DNA of 64,000 nucleotides from Branchiostoma floridae (Eukaryota; Chordata; Leptocardii; Amphioxiformes; Branchiostomatidae): NCBI RefSeq assembly GCF_000003815.2, contig NC_049992.1, positions 20,102,648 to 20,166,647 of the forward strand, read 5' to 3'. Shown piece by piece: positions 1 to 13,000 of this stretch (position 1 is its first letter; each line of letters starts with the position of its first letter). The notes under the pieces were generated by a model. It saw only the letters and a program-made list of their open reading frames with translations, ran no database searches and was not told where the DNA came from. The position numbers and the translations under genes were made by a program.

Positions 1-259
1 AGGTTAACGGTCGTCACCTCGTAGCAAGACATGCTTGGGGTAGGAGATATGAGAACAATAATGTGTAAACAGAAGTTGTCAACACTGATGAACCGATGTG
101 TAAAACAGATGTTGTCCTGTTGTTGAGTCTGATTAACCAATAAATGCCCGACCGTACTAGTGACGGTGAGCTCACTACCCGTGAGCTCACTACCCTAACG
201 GTGTGTGTACTTGTCTGTGAAATAGTCGGAAAACATAGTTCTCTTCGGAGCTTGCGAAG

Positions 260-2004
260 AAGAGAATTACTACATCAAAACACACGAGCAAGAGTACCCC
301 AGATGGTCAAACCGATCTCTTTGATATCACCGAAGGAGGGCTACAAGGTGACACTCAGGCACCCCATCTTTTCGCGATAGTTCTAGACCATGTTATGCAC
401 CAGACCATAGGTAACCAAGATGCAGAGCTAGGCTTTGAGCTAGAGAGAAGAAAAAGCAAACGACATTCTCCTGTCGTCTTAAATGACCATGACTTCGCCG
501 ACGATATAGCACTCTTAGCTGAACAGGCACAGCAGCTACTATCCTGGCTGGAAAATGAAGCTGGAAAAGTAGGACTACATCTAATCGCTAAGAAAACCAA
601 AATGATGACCTTCAACCAGAAAACACCTGTCATCATTCGGTCCAAAAGTGTTGATATCGTAGAAGTGGTCAGGAATTTTAAATATCTTGGCTAACTGATG
701 GATAGTTCTGCAACAGACTTAGAAGTCAGAAAAGCTCTTGCCTGGAAAAATTTGTCACAAACTTAACAACATATGGAAATCCAGTCTTCCACTCTGGATT
801 AAAGTAAGGTTATTCATTGCCACCGTGGAATCTGTACTGTTATGTGGCTCGGAAACGTGGACCTTAACCCTATCTAGACCAGGCTTTTTCGGGATTCCTG
901 GGACCAGGGGGGGGGCTCATTTGAACCCCCCTCGTATGAAATTTCTGCTATACTTAAATGAATGGAACAAAACGATGACTATAAAGGTTATCTTATTGGT
1001 CTCTAAGTCTGCCAAGTCTTTCGTTGCCAATGACGACGACACTGACGTCTATATGACGTCAGAAAATGACGTCATTTGTCCGCCATCTTGGATCGACAAG
1101 CTTGAATTTTCTAAAATACGCCTTTTTCTACATATAACCCCAAAACCGAATAGAAATGGACTAAAAATGATGAAGTGATTGTGTTTTGTAAGAATATTAA
1201 AGATTTTGACGGTATTTGAGTAAAAATAACATGTACTTATCGTTGAGAATGACATTGTCAGCCATGTTGGATTTTGACCCATGCTGTCATCAATTTAGCA
1301 TAAAATATGAATATCTAATTAGAAATGTAATTTAGAATTACATAGGATGTTAATGATATAAATAAACAAGTTCGATCTAGCAATAAAACTATGAAATCCC
1401 ATAATTCAAACTGAAATTAGTAAATTTGTGGAAATATGCCTGTCAAAAACCGTTGCCATGGCAACACGAAAAATCACAAACTGAATTTTTTCAGCAGAAT
1501 TGTTGCCAAAAATATTCTAGGAAAATTCACTAAGTTTCGTAGTCGGAGCACACGTCGTTCGCCAGTTATAGGACGTCAAAGTTGGCGCTTGCACTTTTAG
1601 CCCCCCCCCCCGTCTAGAAGTTACTCGAGAAAAGGTTAAATGGCTATTAGACCCGCATGTTACGCGTGTGGCTAAACGTTTCATGGCAACAAAAGCTTAC
1701 GAATGAGCAAATGTGCTTAGACTTATCATATGTCACCATGAAAATACAACAGCGCAGATTGAAACTGGCTGGGCATTGTGTTAGACACCATGACATTCCC
1801 TGCACATCATCTTGTACTCTGGGAGCCTACTACTAAAGGAAAAAGAGGTAGGGGACGACCCAGGATGACCTACCCAGACAACCTACGTAGTGACACAAAC
1901 CTGCATAATAATAAAGAACTACAAAGGGCCATGGAGGACCAAGTGCTTTGGAGGAAGATCTTAGGAATGGTTCGAGCAAGTAAGTAAGTAAGTAGATAGT
2001 GGTG
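260..2004 (+). mobile_element. Decayed LINE: reverse transcriptase and C-terminal region, split by a TTAA element
   Basis: Frames show GGLQGDTQAPHLF (RT motif B), DHDFADDIALL (catalytic motif C) and VESVLLCGSETWTL. After the inserted element (864-1624) the frame continues with a LEKRLNG stretch, RRLKLAGHCVRHHDIP and GRGRPRMTYPDNL. It ends in a GTAA-type tail (about 1979-1995). Several frameshifts make it inactive. It lies at the left end, where the MACPF gene should continue, probably in an intron. Confidence 0.8.
864..1624 (-). mobile_element. TTAA/CCCT inverted-repeat element (piggyBac-like MITE), copy 1
   Basis: Starts TTAACCCTATCTAGACC and ends with an eroded CCGTCTAGAAG|TTAC. It has no coding capacity. 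In the reverse orientation of the other copies it holds two TGACGTCA sites (1054-1061, 1067-1074), CCGCCATCTTG (about 1080-1090) and GTTGCCATGGCAAC (1452-1465). It sits inside a LINE frame that resumes directly after it. Confidence 0.75.
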
Positions 2005-2034
2005 TAGTTCTTCTCAAACACGGGGCCCGGGCTT

Positions 2035-2115
2035 CAATTTAACATCCGAGGGACGTCCGTAACTGAAGCTACATATGTACCCATTTACAGCTGAGTGAAG
2101 TAAGGAAACGTGTGT
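2035..2115 (-). mobile_element. SINE fragment
   Basis: GTACCCATTTACAGCTGAGT resembles GTACTCATTTACACCTGAGT in the SINE at 42.5 kb, same orientation. Only the body is kept. Confidence 0.4.
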
Positions 2116-2281
2116 TTAATGTATATCCGAAGGGCCGCAGAAGGTATATTGCATTTCATGTACTTTGGGGTTATAGACCAAACACATTACCGTAAAGCCA
2201 CAATATTAAATCATTATGTAGCGCAAGCTAAAAAACATGTGAATTCCTGACCATATGCAGATCGTAAAAAAATAAACTTAC

Positions 2282-2573
2282 GCTTGCTTCTGTTGTTCTC
2301 TGTTTGCCTGAGAATCTGAATCGGAAGCTGCCTGTCCTTTGGCTTCTTTGGACTCAGTCTTCGTCTCGTCCTCATCCAACCAGCTGCTGGACTTGGTCTG
2401 TGACGCCAGAGCTGAGAAGGTGCTCATGGTCATCTTCCAGTCAGCTTCAGCTCTAGTGGCGAATTCAGACATCGACAGGTCCTTTGTAGCTTGTTTTGTT
2501 TTGATGATTTTCAGCTGGCCTCCGAATTTGGCTGACTTGATGTAGTGTGTTCCCCAGCGGAGGTAGAAATTTT
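2282..2573 (-). CDS. MACPF gene, exon with W-G-T-H-Y signature
   Basis: 292 nt, acceptor AATACAG, phase 1 in, strong donor GC|GTAAGT at 2281-2276, phase 2 out. It carries FYLRWGTHYIKSAKFGGQL, which fits the MACPF signature [YW]-G-[TS]-H-[FY]-x6-G-G. The second half is a long charged helix ending in an Asp/Glu/Ser/Gln-rich region. The TAA that overlaps the donor is read only if the intron is retained. Confidence 0.85.
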
Positions 2574-3446
2574 CTGTATTTCAGGAATAATACCACATCT
2601 TATGTTATAGAAACCATCCAACAGACAATAGATTGCAAGTTTATGTAATGTAACATGACATTTATGTTGTTTTTTTCTTCAGAATTTGCAGAATAAACAT
2701 TATGCTTATCTTTTTTGAAAAAAAAAATTAGCACAGTAAATGAAAGTGTCATTTTGATGAAAGGTTTATCTGTCACTGTAAACTTTATTTCAGAGGGGAA
2801 TGATGACACCTTGCAGCCAGTTCGAAGGATGGTCTTATTGCTCCAGATGGCAATGAACAGTTGGAGCTGACCCCACCGTGCGTCAGCTGCTCTGGGATGA
2901 TTTTGTTAGCCCCTGCATTACCGTTACCACCAGGCTTTAGGTTCTATTGGTCTTGACCACTTTTTTTAAAGTAGGAGTCGGTAGTAGGGACAGAGCAATC
3001 CTGGCGGAGTAAGTCAGTCAATCCATCATCATCATCATCATCATTATTTTAGTTACAGGGTCTGTGTTTACATAGGCATGTTTGTGCACGACAGGCACTG
3101 TAAAATATCATTGTGTTTGATACCAAAATGTGCCTTAAAGTTTGTATCATACATTCCAGGTTCCAAAAGGAATAAAGGTCAACTTACGGAAGATGATTTC
3201 TGCCCCGGGAGAGAAGTAGGATTCTGGCAGTGATATAAAATCTCGCAGGAACCCCACATTCAGCCGGTCTGGCGTCACGTCGTCCATAAAGATCTCATAC
3301 CTAGTGATCATGATGCACAAGATCTATAAGGCCTTTCGCTTTTCTAACCACAGTCCATTGCATGCAGAGATTGGTTTCGAAAGCCGATGGACTGGTGTTT
3401 TCCTCTTCCTTTTTCTTTCATTCTGTCTGTCTGTCTGTCTGTCCCC

Positions 3447-3486
<40 letters not shown>

Positions 3487-6400
3487 TAAGAGAGAGAGAC
3501 AGAGAAAGAGACAGAGATTTGAAGTTGACGGTTTCATACTTTTAGAAATCAGACAAATCTTGGCATTAGAACATTGCTTGCCAGCAAAAGTACGTCGTTT
3601 AATATATCACAACATGTATTTAATATTGGATACGACAAGTAAGTGCCTTGATATTATTTATTTCAACTGTAAACATGTGTAAGCATGTTGGTAGAATATA
3701 GAATATAGGATAACTCTGTTATACAACAAGAGTGTACTTTAAGAGGAGGACCAAGCCAAAACTGCTTGCAAATACCATGCAAGACATAAAACCAAGTAAT
3801 TGTACATAGGAGAAACAAAAAGAATCTTTGAGACAAGAATTCAGAGCACAAGAACAAAAAAAGGAAAGCTAACAAAATACACACCATGAGATAGAGAAGA
3901 TGTCAGGGAAAGACTACCACAAAAAGAAGAGAATGTATCTGCAGTTACGGACCACATTACCAGGAATAACTGCCTCATTGACTGGAAGGAGGCTGGGGTC
4001 ATAGATATGTGGATCCGGCGGAACAATGAGGTGGTCTGGATAAGAAAGTCAACCCCAGTGATGAAAAGGAGCGAGGGGGGGGGGTATAAAGTTGGCCACG
4101 TTTTGTGTTCCCGCCGCAAAAGCTACATATGATATGGCGGCGAGAAGCAGAAGACCTGTCAGAAGCTCCGAGGAAGGTGTATAGGAGACACCGAAACGTA
4201 AGCAAAGTAAGTATAATCTGGTTTTGTAAAAAAATTCTCCTATATCTTCTTATCATAGCTGCTTCTTGTTACCTGAATATGTTTATTTCCAACATAGCCA
4301 TGTATGTTTGTGCGTGTTGCTCACTCAGCTGGGCGCTGGCAGACGAACTGGCACTGGAGTCTGATGATTGGCTAGATGTGCCACTCTGGCTGGATTTACC
4401 GCCTCCTACGGAAAATCCGATTCCAAACAGTCCACCCACTGCTACGTGTCCAGACGCCTTGTTGATTTCCTCCTGGAACATCGCCTTGGCAGACGTGACG
4501 GCCGATTTTTCCGCCAGGTACTGCCGGTATTCTTCTGTTGAGCTGAAGGTGTAGGACCCCACGTTGGTGTCATAGATGCCTTGAACGGTCATGGAGTCTG
4601 GAACTTCATTTCTATCATAACTGTTTGAATAAAAACAAGTGCTTCTGAAAAAAAAGCTGCCATTTTCGCCTTAATGAAAAGGATTTTTACTGGTGGCTAG
4701 CTGAGGAGTACATTATGATGAGATACGATGTATGTAAGATGTGAAATTGCTACTACAGATGAAGTTGTCATTTGATGGGCATTAAAAGATGACATATATA
4801 AGTATGGTTGATTGGAATAAGGGCCGAGCTGTGTAGGTAACCTCAGTACTGTATGCTGTGTGCCTGTAATCTGTAGTGGAAACTTTTTTCTTGTGTAAAG
4901 ATATAAGTCTTTACTTAGGCTATCTACGTAAAAGAATTACGATGACCCGTTAACATGTTCATGTTTTCTCATCGATTATGTAGATGAGGTCGTCATTTGC
5001 ATAATTAATTTTTATTGGATATTTCTCTGTCTCAGCTACATGTGTGACAAGTTTGAAAGCCCTATCATGGAATTCAGGAGATATCTGAACTGTCCTAATT
5101 GATTATTTTAAAAAAAGCTATTGATTCACATAATAATTAATGCATTATGTAAGTCATCACTTAGGTTATCTACCACTCAAAAATCACGACCACAGCATGT
5201 TAAGAACACGAGATGTCAAAAATCGAAGGTTTGCTGCAGTACCTTAGAGTGCCGCTAGGGGGGGGGGGGGGCATTATCGAAATTGACCTTCGTTTTCCTG
5301 ACCCCTACCCACTTACCAAATATCATCAGGATCAATTTAAGGCTTTCCAAGTTATGATGTACACCCACAAACGGACGCACACATTAATTTGGCCCGCTGC
5401 CGTTCTGACGGAAAAAAAGCTACGCTGATCATTTTCGAACTCGACCTTCCTTTTTGCAACAGCTGCTAAAATACAAAATATCATTAAAATCCATAAACGG
5501 CTTCTCGAGTTACAGGCTGTTTACCTACATATAGGGACACAACACGATACCTTAACCAAAAACAAAACCATTTTGGTGAAGGTAAAAAAGAAATGTAATT
5601 CTTACGTTTGCAGGTTTTCGCATGATCTCTGAATGACGCTTTTCTTCCTGGACTCTGCCGAGTACACACCTCTTCCGTCGAAGCCGACGCCTAGGTAGGT
5701 CGCACCATCAATCAAGTTCTATATAATTACACAGAACAAAGGACGCTAAGTATTAAACAAGGAAGTAGTCAAGAAAAGCCAGGTTTGTTGGCAGATGTTT
5801 CGTGTAAGACATTACGAAATCGCCGGCAAGCACAGCAAGGGATGCGGGGGCCTGTCGGGGTTCATATCCGATTGCGCTGTCCATGTGTACGCCTTATCAT
5901 CACGAAAAAGAAAACGCGTCGATAACGTCACGAAATCGTCGGCAAGCGCAGCCAAAGATGCTAGGGTCTGTCGGGGCTTCATGTCCGACAGTGCCGTCCA
6001 TATGCAATCCGCATGATACGCGACGATCAAGCGGTTGACCTTTCTAACTGTTGTATGTTAATATGCGGATGGTCCGAAATGTCCCGTAGTATCGTAGTAT
6101 TGTCGTAGGTCTTGCCGTTAGGCTAGCGTAAGACCACTGCTCTCGTACGGAACGAACTGGCCTTTTTGCCGTAAAAGATATTGTGGTTGGCCGTTCTAAC
6201 TAGTGTATAACATTTCATCGATTGTGTAAAATGTCCTGTGGTATTGTAGTATGTCTTTAGTATGTCGTTAAGACTAGCGGGCACGCAACTGCTCACGTAC
6301 GGGATGATCTGGCCTTCATGCCGTGTAAGATATTGTGGTTGGCCGTTCGGACTGGTGTATGGCAATATACGGATGGTATAAAATGTCCTGTAGTTTTGTA

Positions 6401-9400
6401 ATATTATAGTAGGTCTTGCCGGTATAAGGCTAGCGTATGGCCGCTGCTCTCGTAAGGGACGAACTTGCCTTTTTCCCGTGTAAGATATTGTAGTTGGCCG
6501 TTCTTACCGGTGTATGACAATATAATGTTGTAAGGTTAGCAGGGCACGCTAGTGCTCACGTACGGGACGACCTGGCCTTTTTGCCGTGCAAGATATTGTG
6601 GTTGGCCATTCGGACTTGTGTATGACATTATACGGATGGTCCTAAATGCCCTGTAGTATTGTAGTATTGCAGTTAGTCTTGTCGTTTTAAGACTAGCGGG
6701 GCCCATTCCTGTCTTTGAGGTTTATTTACATTTAATTCTGATAATTGGTTCACTAGACTTTACTCAACTATCAACTTACTCAACAAGACATCACCGTGAC
6801 TCGCCTCAAAGCTCCAGTACATGAGAAAGCTTTCACTNNNNNNNNNNNNNNNNNNNNNNNNNNNNNNNNNNNNNNNNNNNNNNNNNNNNNNNNNNNNNNN
6901 NNNNNNNNNNNNNNNNNNNNNNNNNNNNNNNNNNNNNNNNNNNNNNNNNNNNNNNNNNNNNNNNNNNNNNNNNNNNNNNNNNNNNNNNNNNNNNNNNNNN
7001 NNNNNNNNNNNNNNNNNNNNNNNNNNNNNNNNNNNNNNNNNNNNNNNNNNNNNNNNNNNNNNNNNNNNNNNNNNNNNNNNNNNNNNNNNNNNNNNNNNNN
7101 NNNNNNNNNNNNNNNNNNNNNNNNNNNNNNNNNNNNNNNNNNNNNNNNNNNNNNNNNNNNNNNNNNNNNNNNNNNNNNNNNNNNNNNNNNNNNNNNNNNN
7201 NNNNNNNNNNNNNNNNNNNNNNNNNNNNNNNNNNNNNNNNNNNNNNNNNNNNNNNNNNNNNNNNNNNNNNNNNNNNNNNNNNNNNNNNNNNNNNNNNNNN
7301 NNNNNNNNNNNNNNNNNNNNNNNNNNNNNNNNNNNNNNNNNNNNNNNNNNNNNNNNNNNNNNNNNNNNNNNNNNNNNNNNNNNNNNNNNNNNNNNNNNNN
7401 NNNNNNNNNNNNNNNNNNNNNGTAGGTGAAGGCTGCTGTTTGTCCACCGGAGCTGCCCTTGCCTGTATCTCTTTAAATGGTCGGAATAAATCAAACTAAT
7501 TGTTGATAATGATGAACGTAATGAAATAAGACCAACTAAAGTAGCAATGGCAATACCACTAAATCTTCATGGTTTTTATTTATTCTGGTTATACCACTAA
7601 ATTATAATTGTAAAAATATATAAAGGAAAGCCTCAAATAGGTTTAGTATACCTAACATTATAGTTGACTGAGTTGAAAGTCGTTAACCATCCTGTCATCC
7701 TTGTACTTGTATTAATGGCGGGTGCATACATGTTACTTATCGTGTAGTGAATGCACTAACCTGTCATCCTTGTACTTGTACTTATGGCGGATCTCCCAGC
7801 CTGATGGTGCATACAGGTTACCTATAGTGTAGTAAATACACCAACCTGTCATCCTTGTACTTGTACTTATGGCGGATCTCCCAGCCTGGTGGTGCATACA
7901 TGTTACCCATCGTGTAGTGAATACACCAACCTGTCATCCTTGTACTTGTACTTATTGCGGATCTCCCAGCCCGGTGGTGCATACATGTTACCCATCGTGT
8001 AGTGAATACACCAACCTGTCATCCTTGTACTTGTACTTATGGCGGATCTCCCAGCCTGGTGGTGCATACATGTTACCCATCGTGTAGTGAATACACCAAC
8101 CTGTCATCCTTGTACTTGTACTTATGGCAGATCTCCCAGCCCGGCGGTGCATACATGTTACCCATCGTGTAGTGAATACACCAACCTGTCATCCTTGTAC
8201 TTGTACTTATGGCGGATCTCCCAGCCTGGTGGTGCATACATGTTACCCATCGTGTAGTGAATACACCAACCTGTCATCCTTGTACTTGTACTTATGGCGG
8301 ATCTCCCAGCCTGGTGGTGCATACATGTTACCCATCGTGGCTCCTGCCTTGGGAAGAAGCTGAATGTCCGCCTGACAAGTACAAATGATCAACATACGGC
8401 TGTTGATAAGGGACATTCCACAAGTTGTTTTCTGTATTTCGGTAATCTACGCTTCATCCATTCTAGAAGTACCGAACCCAGGGCAAGGGCGTGCGCGGAG
8501 TTTTGTAGAGGAAGAATGTAAGAGAGTAGTGATACAAGAAGGGGAATCATCATCCATTAAACATTTGTGATGTTCATCATCCCGTGTCTCTCAATCAATA
8601 GAACCAGGATGGTACTGACAAATATAGAAGACTGAGATTATTATACACAAAAGCCATTGACTTTCCCTCCTTTTACTCACCTCCTCGACCGGGCGGTTCA
8701 AACCCGCCGCAAGTCCACTGGTGTCTTTCAACAGGTCTTTGTACTCATCGTCAAACTTGTCCATCTGTTTCCCCAGGTAGTCCTGCAGACCGCTCACCAC
8801 CTTCTCCTGGTGGTTTTCCACTACACCTTCCGCGATCCTGTCGCCAAGCTTGCTGACGACTTTCCCTCCTATTTCTTTCGCTGCCGCAGCCAGAAATGCA
8901 GGGACTGCCTTTTTGGTCTGATTGAAGCCGTCAGTAGAATGTCCTGCTATAACATTTTGGGATCCTACATTATGATGAAATTCCACATTTAGATTGCATT
9001 GCTGACCTATGCTTGTGGTTCCAGTTCCCCAGGCTTTGGTAAAATATTCAATATCCAAAATATCTTGGAGCTTAGGAGTTATTGTGGGCCAAGATCCCTG
9101 CAAATTATTAACTTGACTCTGGTCCACGAGTCCAAGTGTAAGAGCAGGAGTGGTGCCTAATTAAATTCCTAGGTAGATATGGTATTTTTTTTACATGTAG
9201 ATCGTTTAGGAAAATTGGCATTTATCGGTGTTACCAATGAGTATGATTTTATGTTCATTGACATGTGATACATTTGTATCTCCTTTACCACTGTCCTTAG
9301 CTAGTAGGACATTGAACCTTCAATTGTAATCACATCTTTTTCTTAAATAATAGTAAAGTTTATTGCAAATACTTGCCCGTGGGCTAATTGCAGGTAACAT

Positions 9401-9975
9401 AAAATATTCAAACAGTGTAAAAACAATACCACAAGTCTAAAGCTAGTAAAAGCTAACTCTAGGTCCTGGGCTATACTCATCTACGAGTAAAAATTCATGT
9501 AAAAATTGTATGTTTTCAAAAAATGAAGACGATGCAGGGTTGAAGTAGACAAAGGGTAAATTGAAAATTTGTGATACTCATTTGCTACAATGGAATTATG
9601 TATCTCTACTTACAGATAAACACAATGTCAGTTCTTATAGATATTTTGTACCAAGGGAACTTACAGTGATTACCTTCAAAGGCGGAACTGTAATGTCCGA
9701 TTACTGCCCCATCGTAGGCTGGCTCTTCTTCTACATCTGCTTCTTCACCTTCCCCACTGCCTAGTAAAACATCGTATATGTACGTTTAGTGCCATGCCAT
9801 GTGAATTGTTTTCTTTGACACATTACAATATTGCAAGTGTAATGGTAGTGGTAGTGTGGTAGCTGGATTCGATGACGTCCCTTACATGGAGCTCGTACGA
9901 TTAGCTGTCGATGTTAGTTCGGACACACAAAATCCAAGAAAACACGAGGAGTCGATGTCACGTCGGTACCTCTTT

Positions 9976-10058
<83 letters not shown>

Positions 10059-13000
10059 AAATCTTTTTTCTAGTATAGAAGTGCTACTCTACTTATTATA
10101 CATTTCCTTATCTATTAGTGAAAGGTACATTTTTCTATGTCTTAATCACGATGAGTTATATCCTGGGCAGTTTCATGGAAAGCCACAGGACTGTGTCCCA
10201 AATATAGTTATGTCCGTGTACAGTTACCATAGAAACTTGGTCCCCACCGGCGGAACGGTGATTAAGACTCTCCTGGGTTCATTGCTCACAGTGTTCCTTC
10301 TACCATCGAAGAACTTAGTGAGAGTGACTTACAAGTTTGTATCTTCTAGACATGAGTGTACAAGCACATACTGCACTCCATTGCACAAGCTGCACAGTTT
10401 GACCACCAGTCAAATTGATTGTTTCCCTACCAGACTGATTCCTATCAGACTGTTACTTTCTATTCTTCCCATTTAGAGGAAGCAAAAGTATCCCATCTTT
10501 ATGTGCCACCAAATTAAGTCTTTATCTATATTATATAAGTGTGTTAAAGAGACTATGTGACACTTTTGTTTGCAGTGTCCTAGCCCTGCCCTGCACCAAT
10601 GTTATCAGTACGGCAGTCAGTAAGAGACTGAAGCCAGATAGTTTACATCAGTGATACCTCACAGTTTAAGATTCATGTTGTGACAAGGTAAAGCAATACA
10701 AAGTTAGGTTTTGACAAATATGAAAACACTACACAATAGTCACTATCCAGTCACTGCAAACCTGTACTTTAAATACTAAAACCGTTTAGGTGCTATTGGC
10801 TATTACGTAACAGAGACAATAAGAGTCATGATCGTTACCTTCAAAAGTTGAGCCGTTATCTCCGATTCCTGCGACGTTGTAGTTTAGCTCTTTATTTGCA
10901 GCTTCCTTGTCCTCTTCTGCAGCTGTTGAACCATACATACATATATACTTTTATCACCATGTCATTCAATTTTTGTCATTGAAAAATTGGGAGAATTCAT
11001 ATTTATGGGATAATGGAAAGCACGTATAACAGTCAGTATTCACTTTTCCGTCATTATACGTATTTAGGTTAACGACAAATATAACGTGCACGTATAGGCC
11101 AATTTTATCCAGAGGGAACAAGGCCGTATTCGTTACCTTCAAATGTGGAATCTTGACTTCCAATTTCTTCAACGTCGTAGTTCTGTTCTACGTCTGAAGG
11201 CCGTTTTTCCTCCGGCATTTCTGAATAGAAACAGTGAATGACGTTGGTATTCATACATTATGTGTAATGGCATTAGATACTGAAAAGCATAACAGTTAGG
11301 ATCGAGAAGCAGTAGAACATACTTAATACCACCAATAGTCCCTGACCCTCAGGCATAACGACGGGGCTAGCTAATGCTAACGTCAAAGTTTCTGTAACTG
11401 TAATAAAATTGAAATAATTTGTAATCAATTTCTCGAAGGCATTTTAATGTGCAAACACTGCATGATATTTTCTGTACAAAACAAACACTTAACACCATGT
11501 TACAAACAAACTACTGAAATTACCTGGGCAACAAAAACACCACATGAACCCCCCTCCCACTAACCTTTTTGTTCTGACTTTGATGCAATAAGCTTTTTCA
11601 AGAGATCCAGAAGTTTTGTCTCCTTAGAGTTGATAGGTGACCCATCACTTTGTGTAGTTTCCTCATCGGCGTGGGTCACTGATGCATCATCAATTGTTTC
11701 CTCCTCTACAAGTCAATGCAAGTTTTAATATCTATTTTAGATAAGTCATGGATGTCATGTAACTCCGACACAATCTAGTTAATACGTCAAACATTAGCCA
11801 TCTGCATTCAATAATAAATGAGTACTATGCTTGCATGTAATATGTATATTGCCACCATGCAATACATATAAATTTGATTAAATATTGTTCATAAAACGTT
11901 ACCTGACCTGCTAACAATCGAAGCTGACGTACAATCTTCTCCATGTTGGCAGAATCCCCCACTGTAAGAAAACAGTAAAACAACGTTACTTTGCCTTCAG
12001 TTAAATTAATGTCTCTCTCTCTACTGATGCAAACTGATTGGTCCGCAACCATGACAGACGCAAACATGACAGATGTAATGAAGCAGAACCTGCTTTAACA
12101 ACAACAAAAATGAAAGAAATCTTATTATTACGATTACATTATTTCCCTGTCGAATTGGGATAAACAATAACACGATCTCATGTGACAGCATGTCTAACTA
12201 TTTTTCGATAATATGCTTGACAATTGGTTTAACCCTATTCACACGGGGTGGGGTGGGGGTGCTTTTGAGGCCTGCGCCAAATGTAATGTCATTTAACGGC
12301 AGAAGCGGCCTATACTAGGGCCACCAAATTTAGTGAATTTTCCAATAGTTTTTTAGCTGGCAACAATTTTTAGAACTCATGGGAAAAAATTGCCATTTTT
12401 GGTGTTGCCATTGCAACCGTTTAATGACAGGCAAACAAGAAACAGCCATGACTTCAAATACAAGAGTTACCAACATAGGATTGATGTGTTCAAAAATTCG
12501 TATTTTCCCAGAACTATCGTAGAGTGGAATTTGTTATCACCAAGCACAGTAGGGGCATCTTCTCTGAATAGCTTCAAAGAACGCTTGCAGATAGATGTGC
12601 AAAAGTTAGGTGTGACGGGTCGTTCGGTGTAATATAACCAGCTGCTGCCGCGCCGCGTGCCTGCGAAGCTGGTGTGTTACGCCGAACGGCGGTTATACCG
12701 GCTATATAGATACAGATACAGACGAAATTTCTATATTATATTTCTTTTCTATAATACTGCGAACACAATCAAAATGATGACGTCATATTACTATAAAAGC
12801 GTCAGTTTTATTACAGTTTTTAACTATTACGTCTAAAACATTCTTTGAAAATTTGTTGGTCATAAGTCATTTAAGAATTACAGGAGTCAGAAATGGCTCA
12901 GGACTCAAAAGCCCCCTTCCCCCCGTCCAGGATTGACCAAAAAGTCCGGTCTGAATAGGGTTAACATATTTAGCATGGAAATAGCATGGAAATAACGTGT

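Noticed and set aside
864-1624. Part of the LINE coding sequence
   Set aside because: It has its own inverted ends with TTAA, and the LINE frame resumes after it.
2276-2281. TAA at the end of the W-G-T-H-Y exon as the true stop codon
   Set aside because: It overlaps a consensus donor (GC|GTAAGT), and stopping there would leave the MACPF domain unfinished.
6760-7494. Long ORFs across the N run
   Set aside because: They exist only because Ns do not encode stops.
7869-8521. Plus-strand ORFs with repeated MADLPAWWCIHVTH
   Set aside because: Antisense of the 85-bp minisatellite. The 85-bp period changes frame each unit, and the minus strand explains the sequence as exon plus donor.
9856-10476. 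206-codon ORF with a Leu-Ser run
   Set aside because: Driven by the (CT)n microsatellite; no protein features either side.
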